A stretch of 64,000 bases of DNA from Apoderus coryli (GCA_911728435.2 OU452205.1:8376260-8440259); one strand, 5' to 3'; positions 44,881 to 56,887 are shown, numbered from the stretch's first letter. Translations and numbers: made by a program. The notes: generated by a model from the sequence alone, not told the origin.

Positions 44881-46739
44881 AATAAAGATAAAAACGAACG
44901 CATAAGAGAAAACAAAACGTAAAATGGACAACAAATTTGTAAATAAGTTTATAAGGCAAAAAACTTACCAGTTGACAAAAAATCTGTGTACAGAAAACAC
45001 CAAACTCTAAACAACACACCAAAGCAACTCACAAACACGAAAACATGCTGTGTTGAATAAAAAAAATTACAATATTTAATTCATCTAAGCTTAGATCCCA
45101 AATACATATGCTTAAAAAACGACTGCTTTCATAATTGAAAATTAGTGATTTTTTATGTTTATTTGTCTCTAAATAGCATTTTTTCACTTGCGGTCACTGT
45201 GAGACTAAGCGACTCGATTGGTTCAGGAAAATTTGTAGAATTCCACATAACTTTTAATATCAGTCATTTGCTTTTTACTTTTTTAACGAAAACCTTGCAT
45301 CGGTCGAGAGAAAATCAATGGCCAAACTTTGCTCAGAAATTAATCGGAATTCCAAAACTAATTTTTACTTAATGGTGTTCTACATCACAAAATGCTTCGT
45401 GATGCGTAGATGACACGTATCAAATTTCACAGAGATATCTGAAGCGGTATTACAAAAAATGTTAAAAGAAAAATATTTATTTAAAACCTTTAGACTTGTA
45501 TCTCAAAATTTAAGACGTTTAGACCATAAGATCATATGAAGTTTTTTTCTTAGAATTACCCTCCTTTAATATTTTAGATTACTTAATATACACCCTGTAT
45601 AAAAACCGATTGTTGATTTAAGAAAAAAATATTTCCATTAAAAATAATTTGGGCATTTAGGAATAGGTAGGAGAAACGATTCGTTAGTTTTTAATTGCAT
45701 CTTTTTATCTTTAAATTTAAATTATTCCGAGGACAAAACAAAAATATTTAAATTTCGGAACCAAATTATTGTAATTGAAATGTCAGGTTTTCCATATTTT
45801 CCTTTCCAATTTTGTCTATCCCAGTAATTTATCTTATACCTTCCTTATCCAGTTTTCCATATAGAAACTACTTCAGTTAGCGTACGCCAATGATTTATAG
45901 TCTGCAAGTGTAAATCCATCACAGCTCGTCTCAAAGATTTTCTCTTGCGAAAAGGAAATGGGAACCGCCTTCCGCGAATAGTAATGGATCAAAATGTCAG
46001 CAAAGGGAGTTAGAGTCAGTGGTGTATATTGTATACGAACATGGTTGCGTGGATTAAGGTTCATGTGTGTGCTTAAAAAAAGTAATAGAAAACTAATACT
46101 TTTTTTATGGAACAAATGGTGATTAGGTATACATTTAGATGATTGATTATGGTTACTTTTTGGCCAAAGAAATGGAATTCATTCACTAACACAGAGAGAC
46201 ACTGTATAGTAATGTTTTTTCTTTTTCAGGAAGGAACAAAACTTTTGAAAACAATTTCAAACCTATTAATGGCTCTCTTCAAACTTGAGCAAAAAATCAT
46301 TATGCATTCGATGAAAATGTTCTCTAAATTGTGTGCGTCGTACAGTACTTGAAATTCGAGCAGGCGTTACCAAAGTGTATCTGTTATCTGCGGCGCAGTG
46401 ATCATACCTTGGTAAAGAGGCGGGGAATTAAACTTACCCTATCTCAAACTACTATTACTTAGGCTACCTCGAAAAAGCTGCGTTTCAACAACTTACAAAT
46501 AAATAATTCAGATACAGTTTCATATTACAGACAATATTAGTTTTGGTTCCCCGTATAAGAACATATTTTTATGCATCTGGCTCTACGATATTCAGGGTAC
46601 ACAAGGAGTCCAGAAGCGACGACATGACTTACGGCAATGATTGCCAGGCCACCTTCCTTTTTTTGGTCGTATAGGTGCCGCATTATGGCGAACTTCTTAC
46701 GTACTTGGCGACAATTTGCTGCAAGCAGCAAGCAAACTT
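44881..46739. other. No gene seen
   Basis: ACACCCTGTATAAAAA at 45590 is an isolated transposon end. An 80-residue minus frame (45873-46115) has no recognised motif. Confidence 0.4.
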
Positions 46740-47013
46740 GTTTTCGATGTTTATGGGAACGGTTATTCAACTTGTTAAGGATGAACTGCTGGGGGGAATA
46801 GCGATCGTCTACTGATTTGTAGGCGGCAGACTCTTCAACCTTCGTTAATGGCAAGCTGTGACGAAAATCGTATCCACATCAGTCATAGAGCTTCAATACG
46901 CGAATGACAATGTTGTCCTAGCTGATACAGAAGAGGATCTTCAATATATACTAAATGCATTTAATAGCACGTACAATAACGGATTTGAACTGAATATAAA
47001 GAAAACACAGAGT
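46740..47013 (+). pseudogene. LINE reverse transcriptase fragment
   Basis: Reads FSMFMGTVIQLVKDELLGG (matching the end of the 19531-19902 frame), then in other frames STSVIELQYANDNVVLADTE (motif C region, YADD-like with YAND), EDLQYILNAFNS and FELNIKKTQ. This is an internal piece of the same family as 18790-20345. The antisense frame 46537-46854 is not a gene. Confidence 0.75.
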
Positions 47014-47219
47014 TAACGGAGACTGACTTCAGAAAGTAAGTCGTGGAAGAACATACGTTCAATACGTTTCACCAGCTCTTCTCGTGTTTCCACTGCCGTT
47101 TCGTAAACAATGTCTTTTAAATATCTCCACACATGAAAATCCATGGGCGTAATATCTGGTGGTCTTGGAGGCCACGCCACTGGCCCCGGTCCAGGTTCTG
47201 GTGGATCATTTTGTGTCAA
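47014..47219 (-). pseudogene. Transposase C-terminal fragment, Tc1/mariner-like
   Basis: VAWPPRPPDITPMDFHVWRY, LKDIVYETAVETREELVKRI matches the third catalytic motif region (WPPRSPDLTPLDFFLWG-LKD-VY) and the following helix. The first 13 residues and the last 13 are less certain. It abuts the LINE fragment. A 20-bp segment around AAGTCGTGGAAGAACATACG is repeated at 47037 and 47241. Confidence 0.7.
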
Positions 47220-47249
47220 CCGCCCTGAGTAGTAGCATTAAGTCGTGGA

Positions 47250-48699
47250 AGAACATACGTTTAGTAACAAATAATATGTTTAAAAAGATTTTGGGTGTTC
47301 ATATCTTATTTGTTTGGTAGTCCAGTCAGAACTGTTGGCCTGCTTACAATACTTTAAATTATCTGAAAAACAAAGCCTTAAATTGAAAAATTGCAAGGGT
47401 AATTTTTTTTCTCAAATTAAACAGGAAATCCAAAAATGTAATCTTCTTTGTAAAATATCCAGTGGCGGCTAAGATTAGGAGGGCAGAATGGGGTGCCGAC
47501 CTCCAGTATCTACGCCACTGCAGAATTTTTTTAAAATATGTCAATCATTACTTAGAGATGTACAACATTAGTCTGTATGAAAAATTGCACATAAATCGAT
47601 CGAGTGGTTTAAAAGTTATGACGAGAAAACTAGTTTTTACCACAAATTTAACACTGTATCTTTGTTAGGAATCATTTGTTTACAAAATTTTCTTATATTA
47701 TTATATAAGTCTACTTTTTTCTTGTTATTCTATCACCTGTCAAAATTAATGACGTTTAACCTGGACCACCCAGTAGATGTAGATTGATTGTATTTCAACA
47801 AATTTGTTACCTTTACAAACAAGTTTAATTATCATGAACCTTACAGAGTTTTAATAATTACGAAATTTAAACAAATCTTATATACAATATGTGTTGTACG
47901 AGTACTTTTATAAATTCTACGAAAAACCAAGTATAGTCACTTCCCAAAAGTATTCTACCTCTTTTAGATAATCTGGTATGTAATGTTGATCAATCACTCA
48001 CTAATTCCGTCTCTGTGGACACGAAAGCAAAGGGGCAGTCCTGTGAAATGCATGTGGACATATAGCGAGGGGAAGTGGGTAAAGCCCACGTATATAGCAT
48101 AGTATCCACTAATAATTGGACGATGTGGGTATGTGTGTTGAAATGTGTATGTGTGCAAACAAAATTGCTGATTGCATGGGTACCCGATCACGAGTAGTAC
48201 AACCCGCAAATATATACCTAGATACGTTTGAAATGGACATTGTTTCATCATTTTCCTAAAATGTATTCATCCATATGAAAATTTGTTACCTCTATTATTA
48301 TATTGAACGTCATAAAATAGGTGTGTGGCTGATATAAACTAGATGATTGTTTTAGAAAATATCAAGGTATAGGTCCAATTCTATGCTACTACCTGTGCGG
48401 GGGTGTGGTTGCAAGCAGATACTATGCAAGAACTGACACAGCCTTCTTTAGACAAGCCATGAACGGCAACACCGCAATACAATTAGTAAACCAGTCTACT
48501 GTACATACTCGGCCGTTGAGCGGCAACGAAAATATTTGAAAACTATTTTGTAATCGTATTTTGGAACAGAATTCTAAATTTTAATTTGTTTTAAGTTAAG
48601 TTATAAGATGATATTCGAAAATTTCAATTAAATCGGCCTTTAGGAATAATTAATTTGTTTCTTTGGAACGTTCGATTTGTTCACATTTTCGTTTTACGA
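47250..48699. other. No gene seen
   Basis: Nothing recognised; short open frames without motifs. Confidence 0.4.
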
Positions 48700-48927
48700 C
48701 TAATTTTCTATAGCGATTGGGAGTGTTTTTGACAAATCTTTAGGCAAATTTGGAAAAATACATGGACACGCAACGGGCTTAAGTTTAGGTTTATAGGGAA
48801 TTATTCCATCCGGTTGAAGGTAATTATCTTTCATTATTATAATTTGGCTCTCAGGAAAACTTTTACAGCAAACTACCACGGTCTTTGACGGTTTAGAATT
48901 AGATCTAGGAATAGCCCGTAACCATTT
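48700..48927 (-). pseudogene. THAP zinc-finger domain, C-terminal part
   Basis: A start-less minus-strand frame ending at 48700-48702 reads KWLRAIPRSNSKPSKTVVVC, then CKSFPESQIIIMKDNYLQPD, GIIPYKPKLKPVACPCIFPN and LP. This follows the second half of a THAP domain: invariant tryptophan, the second C...H/F pair (here C-CKSF where families usually have C--HF), and the closing AVPSIFP-like motif (ACPCIFP). The first cysteine pair is missing and a stop lies immediately upstream. THAP domains occur in P-element-like transposases and host regulators; which one this derives from cannot be told. Confidence 0.55.
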
Positions 48928-49384
48928 CTGTTAAATTATCATCAATCATGGATCTATTTTTATCAGCAGGAACGTAAACAGCAATCGCAACAACAGTGGT
49001 TCGCGATCAAAACGTTTTTTTTAGAAAAACTGATTGGAACACATCAAGTTTTTGGTCAAATAAGGAAAACGAACAACACGACGACCACAATTTCAGATAA
49101 CAAAAAACATACCTTGATATTTTTGCTGTTTTACGAAATACAGATTTGTGCATTTTGGAATAATCCTTATAATATTTTTGGCCGTTAATAATTTGTTTAC
49201 CTGTAAAGATTAACACGCGCTTCTTTTTGACATTGCGTCAAATTGGTAGAATCCAATGAGAAGAAACACAAATACAATAATGTGGAAAGTGATTTCAGCA
49301 ACTTGAGACCATTTGCTACATCTCAATCGAATCGCTGCTGGTTGCCAATGTACTTTTTCGGGACAAAAGTGATCTCTCAACGAG

Positions 49385-49442
49385 GTACTATCAACTGACC
49401 TTCGACAATACCCGATCTTACACCTCTTGATTATTTCTTATA
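49385..49442 (+). pseudogene. Transposase catalytic motif scrap
   Basis: Reads TIPDLTPLDYFL, the third-aspartate motif of Tc1/mariner-like transposases, too short for more. It abuts the mariner fragment on its right. Confidence 0.4.
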
Positions 49443-49759
49443 GGAATACGAGCCTTTTTTTGAGCGATTGACAACTTGTGTGGGATCCAGTGCGAACAAA
49501 TTTTTTTAACAGTCAAATGTTTATGCAATATGGAATGTATACTAATGCCTAAGGTTGTCTCAATCTCTTGATAGGTCACATGACGATCTTGCAATATCAG
49601 TTCGCGCACAGCATCTATGGTTTTCGGAACAACTCGTATGTCAAAACGATCTCAGTACGTATAACCTCAAAAATCTCCAACTTTACGATAGAGCTGTCAG
49701 TTGCCAGATTGCAACACGAGGGTTGCCAAATCCCGAAATATAAAACGCAACTCTCGTAC
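49443..49759 (-). pseudogene. mariner fragment with 5' inverted repeat
   Basis: From the 5' end at 49759 (TACGAGAGTTGCGTTTTATA, TTTCGGGATTTGGC) it runs through the leader and jumps, by an internal deletion of roughly 290 bp relative to the copy at 62210, to the helix-turn-helix part of the transposase: ELILQDRHVTYQEIETTLGI, SIHSILHKHLTVKKICSHWI and LSIAQKKAR. The rest is missing. Confidence 0.8.
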
Positions 49760-49799
49760 CTTAAAAATGAAGTGTGTGTCAACAAATTACGAATTCTCT

Positions 49800-51436
49800 A
49801 GAAATTGAGGTACATTCGGACCGAAATAACTGCTGTTCCCAGAGAGAAGCCAACAAAACATAATATTGTAGTTAAAAAAAAAGTCTTTGAGTCACAGTGA
49901 AGTTTAGGGTAATGTTGAAGATTGAAACAGTAATATACATTAGTAGACCTAGAAAACATTATTTTTCGGTCGTGTTAAGTAACATATTAATTTTTGTTCA
50001 GCAGCAATTTCAAATGCTCTTTAAGCATTTTCATACCGCTTTTAGATCCGCAGTACGTCATTAGTAGTTGTTTTTGTTTTTCCTTCCAAAAATTCTAGTA
50101 ACTTTTCATAACAATACATGTCCTACGATACGTCTTATATACGAGGGAGAAATGTATCAAAAAACGCTGCATTCGATGCCCTTTTATAATGTAAAGAGGC
50201 CTGGGAACGGATAGCCTCGCTAGAATCGTTAAATTTATATATTTCAAATTAACTTTGGAAAAACTATACACACTGAAGCATTATACGCACTTTTCCAAAA
50301 ACATGATATTCATGGTCAGGAGATTCCAAAACATGTATTTCCTTCAAAATCTCTATATCGAATTTGGATAAATAGCAAGTAAAACCTCTTACCTATCTAC
50401 ATAGGACATTAAATCTTTTACAATAATCTTTTTATATAAAAATAGTCTTCATCTTGCCAAACAACTCTCTTAGTTCCAATGTCCTTTTTCTTGAAATTGG
50501 ACCGATTTTGCTGCAATTCAAATATAGGTACTTTCTATAAATGAATCTCACATTGCACACGTTAACTGGTATAAGCGACAACATTGTGAGCTGGAAATAA
50601 AAAGGACACGCTGCATCCCAGACACCCAACAGAGTCCGGAGCGGCGCGCTTATAATAACAGGTAACCTTGATGGCTGTGTACTCGTGCTCAGAATCCTGA
50701 ATTTGCCCTGCTTTACAGGATCGTCGTTGTCCTGGGAACGTTGCGTGTTGCAACGAGACGGGATATTGAGGGCAGAAATAATTTACACCATAGAAAAATG
50801 GTATAGGCGAATTGCTATAGAACATACATTCTTTTAATAAATATGATATTATATTTTGATATTGAGATATTAAAAAAGACCCTAGTTTACTCAATTAAAA
50901 TAAACTGTTGCCCTCGAGACACAAATAGCTCTCCATATTATGTAAGAGCAATGCTCACGATCACTAAGATACTTTCATATTATGTAAGTGCAAAAGTAAT
51001 ATTTTTGTGACCTTTTTGTCATTTACCTTTCTCGTAAGACGCATGGTGACAAGCTATATTTCGAAATAAAATATGTTTTTTGTTGTAGATTTTACGTCAT
51101 GTATTTTTAACACCAATTCAACTACTTACTTAAAAAGCTATCTAATTTTTTAAGCCCTTTCCTACTATTTATGTATGCGCGCCACTGATGAAAATAAAAT
51201 TTTTAATTGCTTGCCAAAAAATGCGCAATAACTACCTCTTAAAACTCACTAAATTTCATTTGCATATCTCCATCGGTTTCAGAGCAACCAATAAAACTTT
51301 AACACCCCCCGTATCTCAGAAAACGAAGCATTTCCGGACATATGTTTATATAGCAAACTGTCATTATTTTTTCATGCAGTATTACCCCCTGAAGTTTGTC
51401 GCACTTATTTACTAACACCCTGTATATATATATTTT
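49800..51436. other. No gene recognised
   Basis: A GC-richer patch at 50590-50760 with open frames on the minus strand (50562-50894) has no recognised domain. ACACCCTGTATATA at 51415 is a transposon end. Confidence 0.35.
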
Positions 51437-51720
51437 CTCATTTTGACACCTTTTTACACTATTTGTGAACGCCTGTGTCAACTAATGTGACATTTTTTTA
51501 GGTTCTATTATATCGCCACTAAGAAAAATTATTCCATATTTGGAATAAGTTTATATGATTTATTTTTTTATTTTGACCCCTTTTCCACTATATATGAACG
51601 CCTATGGAAGCAAGTTTTTTATGACCCATTTAATATGTTATATTCTATCAAAGCTATAAATAACTAGTCAATATTTCTGCTATGTTTAGGAAATATGTTT
51701 TTTTTAGTTTTTAATCCCAT
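51437..51720. repeat. About 130-bp tandem repeat, second locus
   Basis: Units starting TTTTGACACC (51441) and TTTTGACCCC (51571) with GAACGCCTNTG and AGGTTNTAT segments, matching 40728-41400. Confidence 0.7.
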
Positions 51721-51814
51721 TTTAGACTCTCTTGGCACGCCAATGTGATATAAATTTTGTTATAGTTGATGATTTAAGTTATACAACAAGATGTTTGTGG
51801 CGCACACAGCTTCA

Positions 51815-52300
51815 GTTTTTTCTACAAAACTATGAAATGTACAGTGGCGTAGTATTTTTTATGACAAATTTTGATCATTTGAGAAATCTTCATATTTTAT
51901 TGAGAGGCAAACATTAGGAGGCTGAAACTGGTCATTTTAATTTTCTTATGTATTTTTTCTAATAAATGTATCAAAAATCTAAGAATCTCATTTACCTGAT
52001 AATAAAAAGTATCCTTGTTAAAACCTTTTGAAGTTAACGGCTTTGAGGACTTTGCAATTGAATGCCGACGTATTTTTGAAGCTTTGACATGACTTGATAT
52101 GCATAAACATGAAATATTTTGTTTATATTAATATATTTTTGATATTTATATAAATATATTTCTCTAAATGTCAATTTAATATTGCTTGACGGATTATAGA
52201 TGAAACTTTACTGTAAGTCATTTTGGACAAATAATTTCCAAGTCCTGAAAAATACGTCGATATTTAATTATAACCTACTTATGGAAACCGTTTTTATTAC
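51815..52300. repeat. Uninterrupted copy of the 3385-4400 repeat
   Basis: Matches both flanks of the hairpin insertion at 3672-4250 without the insertion, and therefore gives the pre-insertion arrangement. Confidence 0.75.
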
Positions 52301-52382
52301 ATGCATTAAGTTGTTTTTAATTTTTTATTTCGAAAACTAAACAAGATATGACGAAAATTTAAGAGGCAAAAAAATACTTTTT

Positions 52383-53680
52383 TCTACTCCTGTTTTGTTA
52401 AGCCGTCTATTGCAAAACTGTTAACGTGACATGTAAATTCACACATAAGTGTTACGGAATAAATTACCAAAGTGTTACGTAATGAATATTACATGACACT
52501 TTAGGGATTTTTATTTTTTATTATGGAATTATGTCAAACACTAATTTCAAATAAATTCAAATATTTAAATGTCATAATTACCTTTTCTTTCTGCTTAAAT
52601 TTTAATTCTGAAATTGATTCTGATTCTACAAAGTCGTAGAAAATAACATGTGCTGTAAATGCTATTTTACATGCGAGAGACTAGTTTGCCCACGAGCCAC
52701 GAAGGGGCGAGTGAGGCAGTAGTCTCGAGCATGGAAAATTATTTACAGCTCGAGTCATGTACTGTACTTTTTCTACGACTTTGCAGAATCAGAATCCATT
52801 TTAGAATTAAAATTTAGGCAAAAATATTTCACACACAAGAAAAGGTAATTATGACATTTAAATATTTGACATTTGTGTTTGACATAATTCCTTAATAAAA
52901 AATAAAAATCCCCAAAGTGTTATGTAATATTCATTACGTAACACTTTGGTGATCATTACGTAACACTTATGTAAGATTGAATTTACATGTCACGTTAACA
53001 GTTTTGCAATAGACGGCTTAACAAAACAGGAGTAGAAAAAGTATAGTACATAACTCGAGCTGTAAATAATTTTCCATGCTCGAGACTATTGCCTGACTCG
53101 CCGCTTCACGGCTCGTGGGCAAACTAGGCACTTGCATGTAAAATATCATTTACACCACATGTTATGTAATATACTATTTTCTATTCCTGTTTTATTACGC
53201 CGTCTATTGCAAAACTGTTAACGTGATACGTAAATTCAATCTTACATAAGTGTTGCGTAATAAATTACCAAAGTGTTACGTAATAGTATATTACATAACA
53301 TGTGCTGTAAATGATATTTTACATGCGAGAGACTAGTTTGCCCACGAGCCGCGAAGGGGAGAGGAAAATTATTTCCAGCTCGAGTTATGTACTATACTTT
53401 TTCTACGACTTTGCAGAATCAGAATCCATTTCAGAATTAAAATTTAAGCAGAAATACTTAACACAGAAGGAAAGGTAATTATGACATTTAAATATTTGAA
53501 TTTATTTGACATTTGTGTTTGACATAATTCCATAATAAAAAATAAAAATCCCTAAAGTGTTATGTAATATTCATTACGTAACACTTTGGTGATCATTACG
53601 TAACACTTATGTAAGATTGAATTTACATGTCACGTTAAGAGTTTTGCAATAGACGGCTTAACAAAACAGGAGTAGAAAAA
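52383..53680. repeat. Foldback array with three hairpin units
   Basis: Arms of about 250 bp (52383-52632) reappear inverted at 52780-53037 and, in the same inverted sense, at 53410-53680. Between them lie three hairpin units (52633-52779, 53030-53187 inverted, 53280-53410 with part of one arm deleted). Each contains a GTTTGCCCACGAGCC core and TGCTCGAG-like arms and is bounded by GTCGTAGAAAAAG/TATAGT-type borders. The arms include TTACGTAACACTTTGG palindromes. No protein. Confidence 0.75.
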
Positions 53681-53689
53681 GAATATTAC

Positions 53690-53917
53690 ATGACACTTTG
53701 GGAATTTTTATTTTTTGCTGCCAAAATTAACAGACAACCGCAAAAAGGTATTCCAAATATTTTTAAAAATCCATAATTGTACACAAACTTTAACACCCTA
53801 TCTCTTGGAAACAACCCATTTTCGGAGCCATGTTTATGGAAACTTTTTTTCTTTGAATGACACCAAGAAATTACCCCTGTAAATATTGCCGCGTCTTTTT
53901 TAAACACCCTGTATATT
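53690..53917 (-). repeat. Transposon end, related to 12096-12245
   Basis: On the minus strand it begins CAGGGTGTTTAAAAAAGACG and carries ATGGGTTGTTTCCAAGAGAT and GGGTGTTAAAG. The 73-residue open frame here is part of this terminal region and not a convincing gene. Confidence 0.6.
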
Positions 53918-54532
53918 AGCTACATAAATATGCCATATTTCTCAACTTATACACACATACAAAATTTATAAAAAATATAGATAGTTATTATACTATTATT
54001 ATGGCTCTAAATTTCCTAATTAATATTAGAGCACCATAATATAGAGATAGAGCAAGAAAGACAGACTCTGGGACATAGAACGAGCGGGAAGGCAAATCAT
54101 TAAACGAATGAGAGTACACATATACCCCCGTTACCAAGGTAGTAACAGATTTAATTAATACCGAATTCGACTGCTGTTCAACCATTGTTTAATAAGTTTT
54201 AATTGGCAGAATGTCGTTTAAAACTCTACGTGGTATTGTAATTATTATATATGATCTGAATGTTTCCTATGTCTTGCATACGTATATATGCTTTAGTATT
54301 ATGTTATCATTTCTGTGAGTTTGATATAGCTACTCGTATTTTGTGTAGTTTTAATGCCTATGTTAATGAGGAGTTGTTGAGACATGTTGGATGATACGGA
54401 AAAAATGAGGTACCATTTAATCAACTAAACAAATATGAGGTTGTCCTTGGATGTTATGCCATTGAAAAATATACTGCGTTGTAAAAAAGTCGGTTGTGTC
54501 ACCGCAAAACTTTCCCGACAAGTTATGCTTAA
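53918..54532. other. No gene seen
   Basis: Nothing recognised. Confidence 0.4.
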
Positions 54533-54534
54533 TA

Positions 54535-54580
54535 CGAGGGTTGCCTTTTATTTTTCGGTATTTGGCAACCCTGGTGTTGT
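54535..54580 (+). repeat. mariner 5' inverted repeat, isolated
   Basis: TACGAGGGTTGCCTTTTATT, TTTCGGTATTTGGCAACCCTGG matches the mariner starts at 62210 and (inverted) 49759. The rest of the element is missing; a family B element follows directly. Confidence 0.75.
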
Positions 54581-54584
54581 GTTG

Positions 54585-54713
54585 TTTTTTTTTATTATTT
54601 TCTTTTTCTTGGGATGTAAGGTTCTATTTTATAAGCGAATTTTTTTCCTTTGAAATATTTTTATTTCATGTCAAATAGTACAACGTTTCGGCTTATTCGC
54701 CTTCTTCAGGTAC
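54585..54713 (-). mobile_element. Family B ribozyme-like element
   Basis: On the minus strand: ribozyme-like motif (54678-54713), then TATTTGACATGAAATAAAAA, AGAACCTTACATCCCAAGAA and an A-rich tail. It joins the broken mariner end, so it may have inserted into that element. Confidence 0.65.
54678..54713 (-). ncRNA. Hammerhead-like motif, family B, well preserved
   Basis: GTAC, CTGAAGA, an extra A, stem II GGC/GCC with a GAATAA loop, GAAACGTT, GTAC. Stem I pairs GTAC with GTAC; ACGT replaces a closed stem III. Confidence 0.6.
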
Positions 54714-54819
54714 ATCTCTTTTCAACATCGCATGATTCTGTAGATTTTTTTTCGGTGTGTACCACTTTTAGTGGGTATTTTGTTTGAATGCAAAAATTGT
54801 AACAAGGATCAAGAAAAAT

Positions 54820-55350
54820 ACAATACTAAAATGTCACAATATTATTTCTGCATTTTATGACTAATTTAATTTTCTAAAGAGTAAATCTACCCCCTTATAC
54901 TCTGAATTATAGAATTTCATGTCAACCACTTATTTGTCATCTAGATCAAAAAATATTGGTAAAATTCAAAATGTTACAAAATTATTTCTGCTATCTTATG
55001 AATAATTTAGTTTTTTTAAAGTGCGAATCTACTTCCTTATACTATGAATTTTAAAATTTCGTTGTCACCACTTATTTGTCTAGATCGACAAAACTAAACT
55101 AAATACTAGCGTTATCAACAACTTTGTATACAAGGGGAAAATCTACCGCCTTATACTTAGAATTTTGAAATTTCCTTTTAACCACCTATTTTTTGTCAAG
55201 TTCAAAAATTCTAACGAAAGCTTAAAGCGTTGCAAAATTATTTGCACTTGATATAAGCAAGTTTGAATTGCTTATAATTTGAATTTCAAAATTTTCTTTC
55301 AACGTCTTCGTTGTCTAGAACAAAAAATACTGACAAAAGTTCAAAGTTTT
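54820..55350. repeat. Diverged tandem repeat, units of about 115-140 bp
   Basis: At least four units share AATCTAC-CCTTATACT, GAATTTTNAAATTTC, CCACNTATTTGTC and ACAAAATTATTTCTGC. Starts at about 54884, 55026, 55140 and 55265. Confidence 0.65.
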
Positions 55351-55825
55351 TGGAGCATTTTGTGGTCGATTTTTTAATATGGGGCATTGAAAGCCAGGTT
55401 CTAGGTCTAATTTTTGTGACTGAGGCGGATCTATGTGAAAGTAGAAACACTATTGACTTACATATTTTCTAATTTTTTTTATTACAACATGAAAACTAAA
55501 AGGTTTATATTACCAAGACCACTACTTATCTAGTCCACTCTAATACCATGAATCTCACATCTGAATCTGATGTTAAGTTCAGCCACGTCTTTTTCCTTAT
55601 TTCTTTTAACTCTGGATTTTTAGAATTCTAACATACAGAAACAAATTTAAAGTATATCCATCCATTTCAGTGAAAGCCACGACTGAAAAAAGCCCTTTAA
55701 TTTAATGAATATGCTTCAAGAGGTCAGACGACTATCGACAAAGAATTTTACCTTGAAGTTCTAATAGATGCGGTTAGTCTGAAGATCAAAAATTCCGCTG
55801 AAAAAAATACGGGTTTGACAACAAA

Positions 55826-55912
55826 GATACGATTGAAGAACAAGCGACGAGTGCCCTGAAGGCAATTCTGGAAAACAGACTTCAAAAACTGCTTCAGGAT
55901 GTGGAAACACCA
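55826..55912 (+). pseudogene. Possible transposase C-terminal scrap
   Basis: DTIEEQATSALKAILENRLQ, KLLQDVET resembles the helix after the third catalytic aspartate in Tc1/mariner-like transposases (IEEVQ--T-ALKAIPE--FQ-CF). Too short to be sure. Confidence 0.3.
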
Positions 55913-56887
55913 ATGACTAAAATTAATACCACAGCCGATTCATGAACATATGTCGTATAAATATCTGACCCTTGTTGAGTTAATGTAGAATGTTTTTTTG
56001 AAAAGCTCGATGTTAAAATCTAGAATGTGTTTGAAAAAAACAAAACAAAATCAATAACATATTATGTGTATTCTACGATACTATTAAAATAATATTGCTT
56101 AACATAATTATTAAATTTATGAATATCAAGTTCGATATCAAGCACTATATTATTCTAATTATTGTGGTTTCATCTTTTTTAATTTTTGTTACTCTTACCC
56201 CGCCACTGTTCAAAGTCAACATTATCTCTCTGTGCGCATAGAGGTTGATACCATTCGGAAGCAGTGAGATGGGCTCAGGAAATTAAAATATTTTCACATT
56301 ATTTGGAATTGGAATTCTTTAAAAAACTAACGGACACAAATGATGGAGAGGCTCAAAAGAATGATGTAGCGGATATCGAATAAAGATTGCCAAATAGAAA
56401 CGAAATATTATCTTTTATAATTCTTGTGGTATAATAACCAATACACGACTGATCTTTTACCAAAACGCTGTATTTTTCTTAATGCTATTTTGTACGAGAG
56501 TTGCGATATGTAATACAGTAATGAGGCAAACATGAAATGTACCGACATTTTTCATTTGTTCTCGTATTATTGTCCTTATTGTCAGGATAAACAATATTTA
56601 TATTCATTTGTTAACCTGATATTCATCGTGAGTCAGATTTCACTGACTGATTGCTGTTCCGAAACTGTCAACTTCGTTGGCTGTCTTGTTTGCATTGTGT
56701 GATTATAGAGATGGTTTCTGGTCGACAATGAAGCTCTACATAGGCGAAAATTTTGTGTTGGTATGGATAAAGGTTTTGTTTTTTTCGGATTACTGATGAC
56801 CTTAGACCTATCAGACCGTTTCACACTAGTATAAGAAAATAATAATTTTTTTAAGCTTGTCTGAACTCAATTTTAAATACAACAAAC
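55913..56887. other. No gene seen
   Basis: Nothing recognised. Confidence 0.4.

Noticed and set aside
46537..46854. 105-residue minus-strand open frame
   Set aside because: Partly antisense to the LINE fragment at 46740-47013; no recognised motif.
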